In this document: in pieces, positions 51,770 through 61,695 of the stretch
Layout of the letters: every line of letters begins with the position of its first letter
How positions within the stretch are numbered: position 1 is the stretch's first letter
Assembly (NCBI GenBank): GCA_024372495.1
Contig: CP099977.1
Coordinates: 124,001-188,000 of the forward strand
Direction of reading: 5' to 3'
Source: Pseudarthrobacter sp. Fe7
Lineage (GTDB): Bacteria > Actinomycetota > Actinomycetes > Actinomycetales > Micrococcaceae
Length of the DNA: 64,000 nucleotides
The notes under the pieces: generated by a model
Told to the model about the DNA's origin: nothing
Databases searched by the model: none
The model's input: only the letters and a program-made list of their open reading frames with translations
Program-made: the position numbers and the translations under genes

Positions 51770-52090
51770 TTACCCGATGGTGAGCTCCCCCATCAGGTCC
51801 CAGCCTTCGCCGTCGATCTGGCGGCTGATGATCTTGGGGGTTTCGATGAGGGCCTGGGGCATATCCGCCATGGCCTTCTGGAAGTGGTCGCTGTTGACGT
51901 GGTCACCGGCGGCGTCGTCCTTGAAGGCTTCCACCAGGACGTATTCGTTGGGGTCGTCCAGGCTCCGGGACCAGTCGAACCACAGGTTGCCAGGTTCCTT
52001 CCGCGTGGCTTCGGTGAAGTCAGCCACGAGGTCCGGCCAGCGCTCGGACCACTCGGGCTTGACCTTGAACTTGACGACGATAAAGATCAC
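51770..52090 (-). CDS. putative quinol monooxygenase (ABM domain)
   Basis: Intact 106 residues with the dimeric alpha-beta barrel pattern: FIVVKFKVKPEWSERWPDLV, EPGNLWFDWSRSLDDPNEYVLVEAF and HVNSDHFQKAM. Related to YgiN-type quinol monooxygenases. It overlaps the upstream DUF1990 gene by 4 nt. Confidence 0.85.
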   Translation of the reverse strand: MIFIVVKFKVKPEWSERWPDLVADFTEATRKEPGNLWFDWSRSLDDPNEYVLVEAFKDDAAGDHVNSDHFQKAMADMPQALIETPKIISRQIDGEGWDLMGELTIG

Positions 52091-52635
52091 TGGGATTTTC
52101 CTTCCGCGGCGAGACTGCGTGCCCCTTCAATGTACCGGGAAGTAACGTAGCGCTGCGCCGCCCGGGTGACCGGTGCGCCGGCCGCATAGAACCAGTTGGC
52201 GGGCTTACTGAAGGCGCGGATCCTCAGCCACACTTCCCCTTGGCTGTTGATCTCCACCTCGAATGATTCCTCCCCGCGGGCCGGGTGGCCTGGCAGCGTC
52301 CCATAGCCGAACCCGGCGGATTGGGGAACGCCTTTAGGGGCCGGCTCGTGTACCCAAACCACCCGGCAAGGCGCCGGGAGGCGGAAGGGCCCGACGCCGA
52401 ATCCGCTCACCACGTATGCGCCGGTGACTGCCCTCGGCGAATCGGCGCGGACTCGAAGTCCTGCCCGCCGCTGCAGCTCCCAGGCAAGGATGCCGTCCGC
52501 CACCCGCCGGTATACGCCCAGGCCGGCGCCCAGTTGCGCCTCCTCCAGGACACGGGGGTATCCCTCGGGAGCGTTCCCCTGCTCCGTGCTGCCCACTCCC
52601 GGGTAGTCGAGCCTGCCCGCCGCCCTATTCGCCAT
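52087..52635 (-). CDS. DUF1990 family protein
   Basis: Intact 182 residues. The family pattern LDYPGVGST, GLGVYRRVADGILAWELQRRAG, VVWVHEP and GFGYGTLPGHPARGEESFEV is clear. Function unknown. The start lies within the last codons of the upstream YjbR-like gene and the stop overlaps the monooxygenase start, indicating coupled translation. Confidence 0.85.
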   Translation of the reverse strand: MANRAAGRLDYPGVGSTEQGNAPEGYPRVLEEAQLGAGLGVYRRVADGILAWELQRRAGLRVRADSPRAVTGAYVVSGFGVGPFRLPAPCRVVWVHEPAPKGVPQSAGFGYGTLPGHPARGEESFEVEINSQGEVWLRIRAFSKPANWFYAAGAPVTRAAQRYVTSRYIEGARSLAAEGKSQ

Positions 52636-53039
52636 TGCTGCCTGCCGTCCCGAGGCGTGCCCACCCCAGTTGTTCCTGCTGCTTCCGGCTTAAGCCTGAC
52701 ACCACCAGGTCATATGAGTCCTCCACCATGTCCCGGACCATGCCGTCCGGCAGCGAGCCGTCAAGGCGCACACCATTCCAGTGGGTCTTGTTCATATGCC
52801 AGGCGCCGGTGATCTCCGGGTGCACTGCGCGCCTGCGCCGCCAGGGCCGGTTCGCACTTCAGGCTCACCGAGAAATCGCGCTCGTCCATCGCAGATAAGG
52901 CAAACAGTTTGGCCGCAGGGCGGGTGCCACCGGCAATGGGGGCCCGGACCTTGAAAACTGAGGTCTCCGGTCCAAACGGAAAATCCTCATAGGCTCCCGG
53001 AAACGACAGGCAGATGTTCCGCAGCGCGTTTGGGTCCAT
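52625..53039 (-). CDS. MmcQ/YjbR-like DNA-binding-fold protein
   Basis: About 138 residues when joined: MDPNALRNICLSFPGAYEDFPFG, KLFALSAMDERDFSVSLKCEP, then GAWHMNKTHWNGVRLDGSLPDG and YDLVVSGLSRKQQEQL. The family has a CyaY-like fold and unknown role. The frame breaks near 52828. Compared with the expected AAQLRAVHPE, two bases (AG of an AGCT) are missing. It heads a minus-strand run with DUF1990, ABM and DUF503 genes. Confidence 0.8.
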
Positions 53040-53084
53040 GAGGGAAGCCTATAAAGCAGCCCGGCGCGGTGCTAGTCTGCGAGG

Positions 53085-54121
53085 ATGTCACGCGACCAGG
53101 GAGCCATACCTGTTCTGGATCTAAGCTCCGCACGGCAGCCCTACGGGTCCTTCCGCCCCGAGTTCATCGAGCAGCCTGCGGCATGCCACCCACGACGTCG
53201 GGTTCTTTCAAATCACGGGCTACGGCGCCCGGCCCGGACAGGCGGAAGAGCTGCTGGACATTCTCCGGCGCTTCTTCAGCCTGCCGCTTGAGGAGCGGAT
53301 GAAGCTGGACAACCGGCTGTCTCCGCACTTCCGCGGCTACACCCGCATGGGCACCGAGGTGACCCAAGGCCGGGCAGACGCACGTGAGCAGATCGATTAC
53401 TCCCCGGAGCGCGGGCCGGTCACGGACTATCCGGAGGATCAGCCCTACTGGCTGCTGCAGGGCCCCAACCTCTGGCCCGACCGGTCGTTTCCCGAACTCA
53501 AGTCCGCCGCCATGGAATGGGCGGAACTTATGTCCGAGGTTGGGATGGAGCCTGCTGCGGGCCATCGCGGTTTCGCTGCAGCTGCCGGAGGACTATTTCG
53601 ATGAACCGTTCCGGGACACCCCAGCGTGGATGGGCAAGCTGGTGCACTACGTCGGCGGCGTGGTGGAGGCGGCCGGTGACCAGGGCGTCGGTTCCCACGC
53701 CGACTACGGGTTCGTCACCCTCCTGCTGCAGGACGACGTCGGCGGCCTTGAAGTCTTGCCGCCCGGAACCAGCCAATGGCTCCCCGTGGAGCCGCTTCCC
53801 GGCGCTCTGGTGGTGAACCTCGGCGAAATGCTGGAAGTAGCCACCGAGGGATACCTGGCGGCCACCATCCACCGCGTCCAGGCGCCGCCGCCCGGCGTCG
53901 ACCGCTACTCGGTCCCGTTCTTCTGGTCGCCCCGGCTGGATGCCGTCATCGAGCCCGTCCCGCTGGCTCCCGAGCTGAAGGCCGCCGCCCGTGGCATCAC
54001 TGATGATCCCGCCAACCCGCTGCTGGCGTCCTTCGGCCTGAACATGCTCAAGGGCCGCATGCGCGCCCATCCGGACGTCACCGAACGGCACTACCCGCAG
54101 TTGATGGGCCGCCGGGCCTGA
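53085..54121 (+). CDS. 2-oxoglutarate/Fe(II)-dependent oxygenase, isopenicillin N synthase-like
   Basis: About 345 residues. N-terminal DIOX_N (GAIPVLDLSS, FFQITGYG) and C-terminal oxygenase domain with the iron triad: HADYGFVTLL (His, Asp) and ATIHRVQ (distal His), plus RYSVPFFW for 2-oxoglutarate. Natural substrate is unknown. Breaks at 53175 and 53551, both AGCCTGC for AGCTGC. TAGTCT 7 nt before the ATG suggests a leaderless message. Not linked to a biosynthetic cluster here. Confidence 0.87.
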
Positions 54122-54128
54122 TGAAGCC

Positions 54129-54554
54129 CTAGAGGCCGTACTTCCAGGCAAGCTGGGCAGGGCAGGCGTTCATCACCACATCGAGCCCTGCGGCCTTGGC
54201 ACGATCCGCTGCCGCCTCATCGATGACGCCCAGCTGCAGCCACACGGCCTTGGCCCCAACAGCGATGGCCTGGTCCACCACGCTGCCCACTTTCTGCGAG
54301 TTCACGAAGCAATCCACGACGTCGATGGGCCGCTTTTCCGCCGGGATGTCACCAAGGGTGGGATAGCCGGCCTCGCCGTGGACAGCATCACCAGGCAGGT
54401 TGACGGGAATGATTTCCATGCCCAGCCTGTCCCGGATAAACAGCGATACATCGTAGGCTGCGCGCCACTCATTGGTGGTCAGTCCAACGATGGCCCAACG
54501 CCCCTTGGTTCGCATGAGGCGTTCAATGACTGCAGGATCGTTCGTGTGGCCCAT
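54129..54554 (-). CDS. CoA-binding (YccU-type) Rossmann protein
   Basis: Intact 141 residues with the CoA-binding fold: GRWAIVGLTTNEWRAAYDVS, IPVNLPG, YPTLGDIPAEKRPIDVVDCFV and AKAVWLQLGVIDEAAADRAKAAGLDVVMNACP. A related gene lies at 59357-59851. Role unknown. It converges with the oxygenase gene, separated by 7 nt. Confidence 0.87.
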   Translation of the reverse strand: MGHTNDPAVIERLMRTKGRWAIVGLTTNEWRAAYDVSLFIRDRLGMEIIPVNLPGDAVHGEAGYPTLGDIPAEKRPIDVVDCFVNSQKVGSVVDQAIAVGAKAVWLQLGVIDEAAADRAKAAGLDVVMNACPAQLAWKYGL

Positions 54555-54699
54555 GGGATCAGCCTACGCTCCACACCAGAAGTCCGGCAGAATCGAATAA
54601 AAGAACGACTGCAGCAACCTTGGGCCCCTGTGAACGAATATTAAGCGTGGAGTGCGAGAGTTTGCTCTCGCGGATTCACTGGAGTGTAGTGGTCTTTGA

Positions 54700-54862
54700 C
54701 CATCCCGAGCGGCCGAGAGACCTGGATCGATGACGCCGCAGCAACCTTGGTCGCCGGACGTTCCCCGACGCTCAGGCGCGAACAAGGACGACAGCCGCGG
54801 ATGTCCGGAACCGACTTTTCCGGAAGGCTGCCTCCGAAGGGTGCTACCGCCAGGACCGATGG
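54700..54862 (+). promoter_or_regulatory. SAM riboswitch (S-box-like) ahead of acs-sfnG-metY
   Basis: P1 arms CCATC (54700-54704) and GATGG (54858-54862) enclose the conserved core: GAGCGGCCGAGAGACCTGG, CGATGACGCCGCAGCAACC (kink-turn and SAM-binding region) and GGGTGCTACCGCCAGGACC. The same core precedes the methionine synthase gene at 63935. The P1 3' arm lies 9 nt from the acs start, next to its GGAG, so control of translation initiation is likely. Exact subclass (SAM-I or a variant) is undecided. Confidence 0.88.
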
Positions 54863-54864
54863 AG

Positions 54865-54909
54865 TGAAACGATGGGCTTGAGCGCCGCTGAAACGATGGG
54901 CCTGAACGC
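54865..54909 (+). repeat. 24-nt tandem duplication over the acs start
   Basis: TGAAACGATGGGCTTGAGCGC (54865-54885, shown only in part by its core ATGGGC) recurs at 54889-54909 with two substitutions. The offset is 24 nt, so both ATG codons (54872, 54896) are in the same frame. Confidence 0.8.
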
Positions 54910-56823
54910 GGGGGTCCACCCTGGCAATGTTGCCTTCTGGGAGCAGCAGGCGCTGCGCCTGGACTGGGAAACACCGTGGCACACGGCCCACCGCTGGCTT
55001 CCGGCAGACCCGGAGGCTGGCCGCGGCCCGGAGATCACCTGGTTCGAGGGCGGCAAGCTCAACGTCGCCGCCAACTGCGTGGACCGCCACGTCGCGGCCG
55101 GCCGCGGCGCCAAGGTGGCCCTCCACTTCGAAGGCGAGGCCGGTGACCGCAGGTCCATCACCTATGCCGAACTCCAGCGCGAGGTTGCCAAGGCCGCCAA
55201 CGCGCTCCTTGCCCTGGGCATCACCAAAGGCGACCGGGTGGTCATCTACCTTCCGGTCATCCCCGAAACCATCATCATCACCCTCGCCGTAGCACGTATC
55301 GGCGCCATCCACTCCCTGGTGTTCGGCGGCTTCTCCGCGGAGGCGCTGAAGTTCCGGGTGGAGGACACCGGCGCCAAGCTCCTGGTCACCACCGACGGCC
55401 AGTTCCGCCGGGGCGTGGCGGTACCCGTGAAGGACAACGCCGACGCCGCCGTCGCCGGGGACAACGCCATCGAGCACGTCCTGGTGGTAAACCGCACCAC
55501 CCCGGCCGCGGACATTGCCGCGGTCCCCATGACCGAAGGCCGCGACGTCTGGTGGCACGACGTCGTCGGGAGCGCCGCGGACGTCCACGAGCCGGAGGCT
55601 TTCGACGCCGAAACGCCGCTGTTCATCATGTACACCTCCGGCACCACCGGCAAGCCCAAGGGCCTGGTGCACACGTCCGGTGGTTACCTGACGCAGGCGT
55701 CGTGGAGCTTCGAGCACCTGTTCAGCAACCCGGACCCGGCCCTCCGGGACCAGGACGTGCACTGGTGCACCGCGGACCTGGCCTGGGTCACCGCGCACAC
55801 CTACGAAATTTACGGCCCGCTGTCCAACGGCGTGACCCAGGTGATCTTCGAGGGCACTCCCAACACCCCGCACCCGGGCCGCCACTTCGAGATCATCGAA
55901 CACTACCGCGTGACGCAGTACTACACCGCGCCCACGCTGGTCAGGTCCCTCATGGGCTGGTTCCCGGACGGCGTGCCGGACACCTACGACCTCGCCTCCA
56001 TCCGCCTGCTGGGCACTGTGGGCGAGGCCGTCAACCCGGAGGCATGGCGCTGGCTGCGGGACAACGTCGGCGCCGGCACCGCCCCCGTGGTGGACACGTG
56101 GTGGCAGTCCGAGACCGGGGCCACCATCCTCTCCCCGCGCCCACGGACACCAGCTTCAAGCCCGGCTGTGCAGCGCGCCCGCTGCCCGGGGTCAGCACAA
56201 GGATCGTGGACGACGGCGGCAACACCGTTGCGCCGGGCGTCCAGGGAAACATCGTGGTTGACTCCCCGGGACCCGCCATCGCACGCACCGTTTGGGGCAA
56301 CCCGCGGCGGTACTTCGACTCCTACTGGAGCAAGTACGCACAGCAGGGCTGGTTCCTGGCCGGCGACGGCGCCAAGTACGATGCCGACGGCGACATCTGG
56401 ATCCTGGGCCGGGTGGATGACACCCTGAACGTTTCCGGCCACCTGCTCTCCACCATCGAAATCGAATCCGCCCTGGTATCGCACCCGGACGTGGTGGAGG
56501 CCGGAGTCTGCCCGGTGGCGGACCCGAAGACCGGCCACGCCGTGATTGCGTTCGTCGTCCTGAAGACAGGCGCTCCGGCGGACTGTACTGCGGACCTCCG
56601 GAACCACGTAGCCAGGGAAATCGGCCCCATCGCCAAGCCGCGCGACGTCGTCGTGGTCCCGGACGTCCCCAAGACCCGCAGCGGAAAGATCATGCGCCGA
56701 CTGCTCACCCAACTGTTCGAGGGAACAGGGCTGGGCGACACCACCTCACTCCAGAACGAACCGGCCATCGCCGGTATCCAGGAAGTCCTGCGCCTGCGGG
56801 CCCTAGCAAAGGAAAACTCATGA
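54872..56823 (+). CDS. acsA: acetyl-CoA synthetase
   Basis: AMP-forming acetate-CoA ligase, about 650 residues. Seen: acetyl-CoA synthetase N-terminal region, LVFGGFSAEALKFR, the P-loop YTSGTTGKPKG, WCTADLAWVTAHTYEIYGPL, VVDTWWQSETG (Trp setting acetate size), RVDDTLNVSGHLLSTIEIE and KTRSGKIMRR with the catalytic Lys. A missing T near 56138 splits the frame at SPLPTDTSFKPG. It is first gene after the SAM riboswitch; it may provide acetyl-CoA for O-acetylhomoserine. Stop overlaps sfnG (ATGA). Confidence 0.92.
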
Positions 56824-58013
56824 CAGACATCAGCAACGCCGCCCGTCTCTCCGAACCGCTCAAGTTCGCCTACTGGGTACCCAACGTCTCCGGCGGCCTG
56901 GTGGTCTCCACCATTGAACAGCGCACCGGCTGGGACTTCGACTACAACAAGAAGCTGGCCCGGATCGCCGAAGAATCCGGCTTCGAGTACGCCCTGACCC
57001 AGACCCGCTACGCCGCCTCCTACGGTGCGGACAAGCAGCACGAGGCAACCTCCTTCAGCCTGGCCCTATTGGCCGCCACCGAGCGACTCAAGGTGATCGC
57101 CGCCGTCCACCCGGGCATGTGGCACCCCGGCGTGCTGGCGAAGTACATCATCACCGCGGACCACATTTCCAACGGCCGCGCCGCGGTGAACATTGTCTCC
57201 GGCTGGCTGAAGAGCGAGTTCACCAACTTCGGCCTGGAATGGCTGGAGCATGACGAGCGCTACGTCCGCACCGAAGAGTTCATCAACGTGCTGCGCGGTT
57301 TGTGGACCGAGCAGGAGTACAGCCAGTCCGGCAAGTACTACAACATCACCGACTTCACCCTGAACCCCGCACCGGTGAACGTGCCGGGCCGCGCCCACCC
57401 GGAAATCTTCTTCGGCGGAAACTCGACGGCGGCGCAGGCCACCGCGGGCCGCGTGGCGGACTGGTATTTCTCCAACGGAAAGGACCTGGAGGGCTTCAAG
57501 GAGAACATCGCAGGCGTGGTCGCGTCGGCAGGCGAGGCCCGCCGCGGCACTCCGGGACAGCTGGCCGCTCCCCGGTTCGGGCTGAATGGCTTCGTCATTG
57601 CCCGCGACTCCGAAAAGGAAGCCCGGGACACTCTCCGCGAGATCGTGGAGAAAGCACACAAGCCGGCCGTGCAGGGCTTCCGGGACGCGGTCCAGGAAGC
57701 CGGGGCATCCACCAAGGACGGCAAGGGTATGTGGGCCGACTCCACGTTCGAGGACCTGATCCAGTACAACGACGGCTTCAAGACCCAGCTCATCGGAACC
57801 CCGGAGCAGATCGCGGAACGGATCGTCGAATACAAGAAGATCGGCGTCAACCTGTTCCTCACCTGCTACCTGCACTTCCAGGAAGAGGTGGCAGCGTTCG
57901 GCCGGGACATCCTGCCGATCGTCCGCGAGCTTGAGGCGGACCTGGCCCGGAAGAACGGCACCGAACTCGACCTGTCACAGGCCCCGGTTGCCGCCGAGTC
58001 GGTGGCTGTCTGA
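56820..58013 (+). CDS. sfnG: FMNH2-dependent dimethylsulfone monooxygenase (SfnG-like)
   Basis: Intact 397 residues of the luciferase-like monooxygenase family. Segments match characterised SfnG closely: [67 protein letters not shown] and VQYNDGFKT-like [20 protein letters not shown]. SfnG oxidises dimethylsulfone to methanesulfinate, releasing methyl as formaldehyde. Substrate here is inferred. Position between acs and metY under a SAM riboswitch points to organosulfur use for methionine. Needs a flavin reductase, not seen in the window. Confidence 0.87.
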   Translation: MTDISNAARLSEPLKFAYWVPNVSGGLVVSTIEQRTGWDFDYNKKLARIAEESGFEYALTQTRYAASYGADKQHEATSFSLALLAATERLKVIAAVHPGMWHPGVLAKYIITADHISNGRAAVNIVSGWLKSEFTNFGLEWLEHDERYVRTEEFINVLRGLWTEQEYSQSGKYYNITDFTLNPAPVNVPGRAHPEIFFGGNSTAAQATAGRVADWYFSNGKDLEGFKENIAGVVASAGEARRGTPGQLAAPRFGLNGFVIARDSEKEARDTLREIVEKAHKPAVQGFRDAVQEAGASTKDGKGMWADSTFEDLIQYNDGFKTQLIGTPEQIAERIVEYKKIGVNLFLTCYLHFQEEVAAFGRDILPIVRELEADLARKNGTELDLSQAPVAAESVAV

Positions 58014-59360
58014 TGGCTGAACGCACCTTCGGTTTCCGCACCCGCGCCCTGCACGCCGGCGGCACCCCCGATGCCGAGCACGGCGCCCGTGCCGTCCCGA
58101 TCTACCAGACCACCTCGTTCGTCTTCAAGGACACCAACGATGCCGCCAACCTGTTCGCCCTGCAGAAGTACGGCAACATCTACTCCCGGATCGGCAACCC
58201 CACTGTGGCGGCCTTCGAGGAGCGCATCGCATCCCTGGAGGGCGGAATTGGAGCAGTAGCGACGTCGTCCGGCATGGCAGCGGAATTCATCACCTTCGCC
58301 GCCCTGACCCAGGCGGGCGACCACATCGTGGCGGCCTCCCAGCTGTACGGCGGCACCGTGACCCAGCCTGGACGTGACCCTCCGCCGTTTCGGCGTGGAT
58401 ACCACCTTCGTCACCGGCACCGACCCCGCTGACTACGCCGCGGCTGTCCAGGACAATACGAAGGCGATCTTCGTGGAGGCGGTGGCCAACCCGTCGTCGG
58501 AGGTCCAGGACCTTGCGGCGCTGGCAAAGGTGGCGCACGACGCCGGGATCCCCCTGGTGGTCGACGCCACCTTGAGCACTCCCTACCTCGTGCGGCCCAT
58601 CGAGCACGGCGCCGACATCGTGATCCACTCCGCCACGAAGTTCCTGGGCGGCCACGGCACCACGCTGGGCGGCGTGGTGGTGGAAAGCGGGCGCTTCAAC
58701 TGGGGCAACGGCAAGTTCCCCGCCATGACCGAGCCCGTGGCCTCCTACGGAAATGTCTCATGGTGGGGCAACTTCGGCGAGTACGGTTTCCTCACCAAGC
58801 TGCGCAGCGAGCAGCTGCGGGACATCGGGCCGGCCCTGTCGCCGCAGTCGGCGTTCCAGCTGCTCCAGGGCGTCGAGACCCTGCCGCAGCGCCTCGACGA
58901 GCACCTGAAGAACGCGCGCGCCGTGGCGGAATGGCTGGAAAACGATGACCGGGTGGCGTACGTCAACTACTCCGGACTGCCATCCCACCCGCACTTTGAC
59001 CGGGCACGCAGGTACCTGCCGCTGGGTCCCGGGTCGGTGTTCTCCTTCGGGGTCAAGGGCGGGCGCGCTGCCGGCCAGAGGTTCATCGAGTCCCTGCAGC
59101 TGGCGTCGCACCTGGCCAACGTGGGCGACTCCCGGACCCTGGTGATCCACCCCGGCTCCACCACCCACCAGCAGCTCAGCGCGGCGCAGCTGGAATCCGC
59201 CGGCGTGCCGGAGGACCTGGTCCGCATCTCGGTGGGCCTCGAGGACATCGAGGACATCCTGTGGGACCTGGACCAGGCACTCACCGAAGCGTCCATAGCA
59301 GTGCCCGGAGCCGCCGCTGACGAACCCGCAGAAGCCTGCACGATCGGAGCAAACGCATGA
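58013..59360 (+). CDS. metY: O-acetylhomoserine sulfhydrylase
   Basis: PLP enzyme of the Cys/Met metabolism family, about 449 residues. [63 protein letters not shown], the PLP Lys in [12 protein letters not shown], and [17 protein letters not shown] near the end. It makes homocysteine from sulfide, or methionine directly from methanethiol, and O-acetylhomoserine. The break at 58367 is CAGCCTGG for CAGCTGG. Start and stop each overlap the neighbours by ATGA-type junctions. Confidence 0.93.
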
Positions 59361-59851
59361 CCACCGCGGAACGCACCTGGTCAGGCCCGTCAGCACCGGA
59401 GCGGCTGGCCCTGCTCCGGCAGGCGAAGTCGATAGCCATTGTTGGCGCCTCGGACAAGCCGTCCCGGGCCAGCTACTTCGTGGCCACGTACCTGCTGTCC
59501 TCCACCCGCTACAAGGTGTACTTCGTCAACCCCGTGGTCAAGGAGATCCTGGGCCAGCCCACCTACGCCTCGCTGGCAGACCTGCCTGAGAGCCCGGACA
59601 TCGTTGACGTGTTCCGCAAGCACGACGACCTTCCCGGTGTCCTGGACGAGGCAGTGGCCGCGGGCGCCAAGACGCTCTGGCTGCAGTTGGGCTCATGGCA
59701 TGAAGGCGTGGCTGCAGGCGCGGAAGCTGCAGGCCTCAACGTGGTGATGGACCGCTGCGTGAAAATCGAGCATGCGCGCTTCCATGGCGGACTGCACCTC
59801 GCCGGTTTCGATACCGGAGTGATTTCCGCCAAGCGCCAGGTCATGGCCTGA
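59357..59851 (+). CDS. CoA-binding Rossmann protein, last gene of the SAM-riboswitch operon
   Basis: Intact 164 residues. AKSIAIVGASDKPSRASYFVATYLL and YFVNPVVKEILGQPTYASLADLPE are typical of the CoA-binding (YccU) family; AAGLNVVMDRCVKIEHARF holds a conserved Cys. Its retention in the metY operon suggests a link to sulfur metabolism. It overlaps metY by 4 nt and is followed by a strong terminator. Confidence 0.88.
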   Translation: MTTAERTWSGPSAPERLALLRQAKSIAIVGASDKPSRASYFVATYLLSSTRYKVYFVNPVVKEILGQPTYASLADLPESPDIVDVFRKHDDLPGVLDEAVAAGAKTLWLQLGSWHEGVAAGAEAAGLNVVMDRCVKIEHARFHGGLHLAGFDTGVISAKRQVMA

Positions 59852-59867
59852 CCGGCGACTGAAAACA

Positions 59868-59902
59868 GCAACAGCGGGTCCGTCCACCGGACCCGCTGTT
59901 GC
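59868..59902. terminator. terminator between the metY operon and the anti-sigma gene
   Basis: GCAACAGCGGGTCC (59868-59881) pairs perfectly with GGACCCGCTGTTGC (59889-59902), 7-nt loop. It lies 17 nt past the CoA-binding gene and 11 nt past the convergent anti-sigma gene. GAAAAC precedes it, giving a short T-rich tail on the minus strand. Confidence 0.8.
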
Positions 59903-59912
59903 TTCATGCAGG

Positions 59913-60887
59913 CTATTTCGCCGGGGAGGTGGGCTTTGGGCCGTTTCCCTGCCCGACGCCCTGCGAGCCGAATTGGCCCTGGCCCTGCGCAGGCGCAGCA
60001 CCGGCCGCAGTGCCTGCAGCCTTCGGTGCCGCTCCTGCTGCGTCCGCGGCTGCCGGCGGAGTGTTTGATGCCGGCTGCCCGGTCTTCGCAATGCCGGCAG
60101 CCCCGGCCCCTGCCCCTGAAGGCGTTCCTTCCGCCGCCGCGCCGGCGTCCTCCTTGCCGCTGCCGGACACGCTGCCATGCGATGCGCCCCCGGCGGCCGC
60201 AGGCGTACACTTCCCCGCTCCAGTCGCGGCATCGTGTTGGACCGGGCCGGCACACGCCGGGATGCCGGCGTGCGCCCCGGCGTGCCCCTGGCCGGCGTGG
60301 CGTGAGGATGCGTCAGGATCCCGAACGAGACGGGAAGCTAGATTCGCGGCATCGATGGACCCACCGGGCGCTGCAGGTGAACCGGCAGCAGCAAGTTCCC
60401 CTTCGGAAGCCACTTTGGGGGCCCGGTAGCCGCGGCCGACGGCCGACCGTTCTCCGGCCGGGGCGCTCCAGGGCTTCCACTCCTCAAGCAGGTGCTCCAC
60501 GGCGCTGCTTCCGGAGGGGGTGGAGCCGGCGGCTACTCCGCCAACGCCCAGCCCCATTCCGGCCACCAAGACCAGGCCCAGCGCGGTGGGGCGGTGGCGC
60601 CGCCGGCGGCGGCGTGCCAGTTCATCGTCCGGCTGTTCATCGTGCTGTTCCCCACGCTGTTCAACTGTGCGCTCCTCGCCCCGCGCGGCCTGAACGTCGT
60701 CTTCCGCCGGTGCCGGCACGCCCGTTGTGAGCAGCGCTGCAAGTTCGCCGGTGGGCGCCGGCGCAGGCAGGGAGGCCAGGGCGGCCAGCGATAACAGGGC
60801 GCCGCGAAGTTCCGCGTCCTGGGCGCAGCCGGCGTCCTGGAGCATGTCGTCCACAAGGGCGGCGAGGTTATCCGAGGCAGATGTCAT
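59913..60887 (-). CDS. membrane anti-sigma-like protein with disordered exported domain
   Basis: Intact 324 residues. The N-terminal cytoplasmic part (about 90 residues) is helical then Glu/Gln/Asp-rich; RRRRRRHRPTALGLVLVAGMG leads into a single TM; the remaining 200 residues are Gly/Ala/Pro/Gln-rich and probably extracytoplasmic. The start overlaps the sigma-factor stop (ATGA), the usual sigma/anti-sigma arrangement. No zinc-binding HxxxCxxC motif is present, so the assignment rests on context. Confidence 0.7.
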   Translation of the reverse strand: MTSASDNLAALVDDMLQDAGCAQDAELRGALLSLAALASLPAPAPTGELAALLTTGVPAPAEDDVQAARGEERTVEQRGEQHDEQPDDELARRRRRRHRPTALGLVLVAGMGLGVGGVAAGSTPSGSSAVEHLLEEWKPWSAPAGERSAVGRGYRAPKVASEGELAAAGSPAAPGGSIDAANLASRLVRDPDASSRHAGQGHAGAHAGIPACAGPVQHDAATGAGKCTPAAAGGASHGSVSGSGKEDAGAAAEGTPSGAGAGAAGIAKTGQPASNTPPAAADAAGAAPKAAGTAAGAAPAQGQGQFGSQGVGQGNGPKPTSPAK

Positions 60888-61435
60888 GGCGCGAGATACT
60901 CCTTCACTGCGGCGAGTTCCCGTAGCTTCAGCAACGCGCGCCGCTGAAGCTGCTTCACCGAACCGGCGCTCTTTTCCATGGTCTCCGCCGTCTGTTCAAC
61001 CGTGAGGCCACCTACCAGCCGGAGGGACAGCACTTCCCGCTGGTCCTGCGGGAGCCCGTCCAGGAGGTCGAGGACTTCCCGGGGCGAGATGCGCCGCAGG
61101 GCTTCCTTCTCCGCCGAGGTGTCTTCGCGCTGGTCGAGCCCGGGCTCGAACGGAAGCTTCACCGGGCTGCGGCTTTGCCGCCGGTGGTCGTCCACCATGC
61201 GCGCGTGCGCGACGGAAAAAATGAAGGTCCGCAGCCCGGATTCACCGCCGTGCACGGTGTCGAGCCGGGGCAGCACGGAAAGGAACACTTCCTGCATGGC
61301 GGCCTCCGGATCCTCTACTCCCCGGGCCGTGAGATAGCCCAGAACCTGTGATGCGTATGTCTTGTAGACCAGGTTGAAGGCAGCGGCCCCGGAAACCTGT
61401 TGGTCCCGGGCCTTATCTGTCTGTGCATCGGTCAC
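60884..61435 (-). CDS. ECF-family RNA polymerase sigma factor
   Basis: 183 residues from GTG 61435 (GGAAAG upstream); a TTG at 61471 is an alternative. Sigma2: AAFNLVYKTYASQVLGYLTARGVEDPEAAMQEVFLSVL over residues 18-55, with FIFSVAHARMVDDHRR. Sigma4: LDLLDGLPQDQREVLSLRLV and TVEQTAETMEKSAGSVKQLQRRALLKLRE. Co-translated with the anti-sigma-like gene. Regulon unknown. Confidence 0.9.
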   Translation of the reverse strand: MTDAQTDKARDQQVSGAAAFNLVYKTYASQVLGYLTARGVEDPEAAMQEVFLSVLPRLDTVHGGESGLRTFIFSVAHARMVDDHRRQSRSPVKLPFEPGLDQREDTSAEKEALRRISPREVLDLLDGLPQDQREVLSLRLVGGLTVEQTAETMEKSAGSVKQLQRRALLKLRELAAVKEYLAP

Positions 61436-61695
61436 TGACGTGGTGCTTTCCGTCAAGGAGGGTGGTGGCAAGGCAAGCGCTCAGTACATCCGGAACGCTG
61501 CCCCCACTTTACCCTCCAGTAACCTCCCGAGCCGGAAGGGCCACGAAGCCCCGCCACTCGCGGAAAGACAAAAGGGCCGGCCTGGAACGTGATGGGGGAC
61601 AGGTTCCAGACCGGCACTTCATAGGGGTAATCGCTCCGGTCCCCCGGAGGGTTACGCGTTTTCAAAAATACTTTTTGAATCCCGTCTTCCGCCTT

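Noticed and set aside
61586-61607. Autoregulated ECF promoter (GGAAC ... CGTT) upstream of the sigma gene on the minus strand
   Set aside because: The 13-nt spacing is too short for known GGAAC/GTT ECF promoters; the sequence is better explained by a GGAAC/GTTCC inverted repeat.
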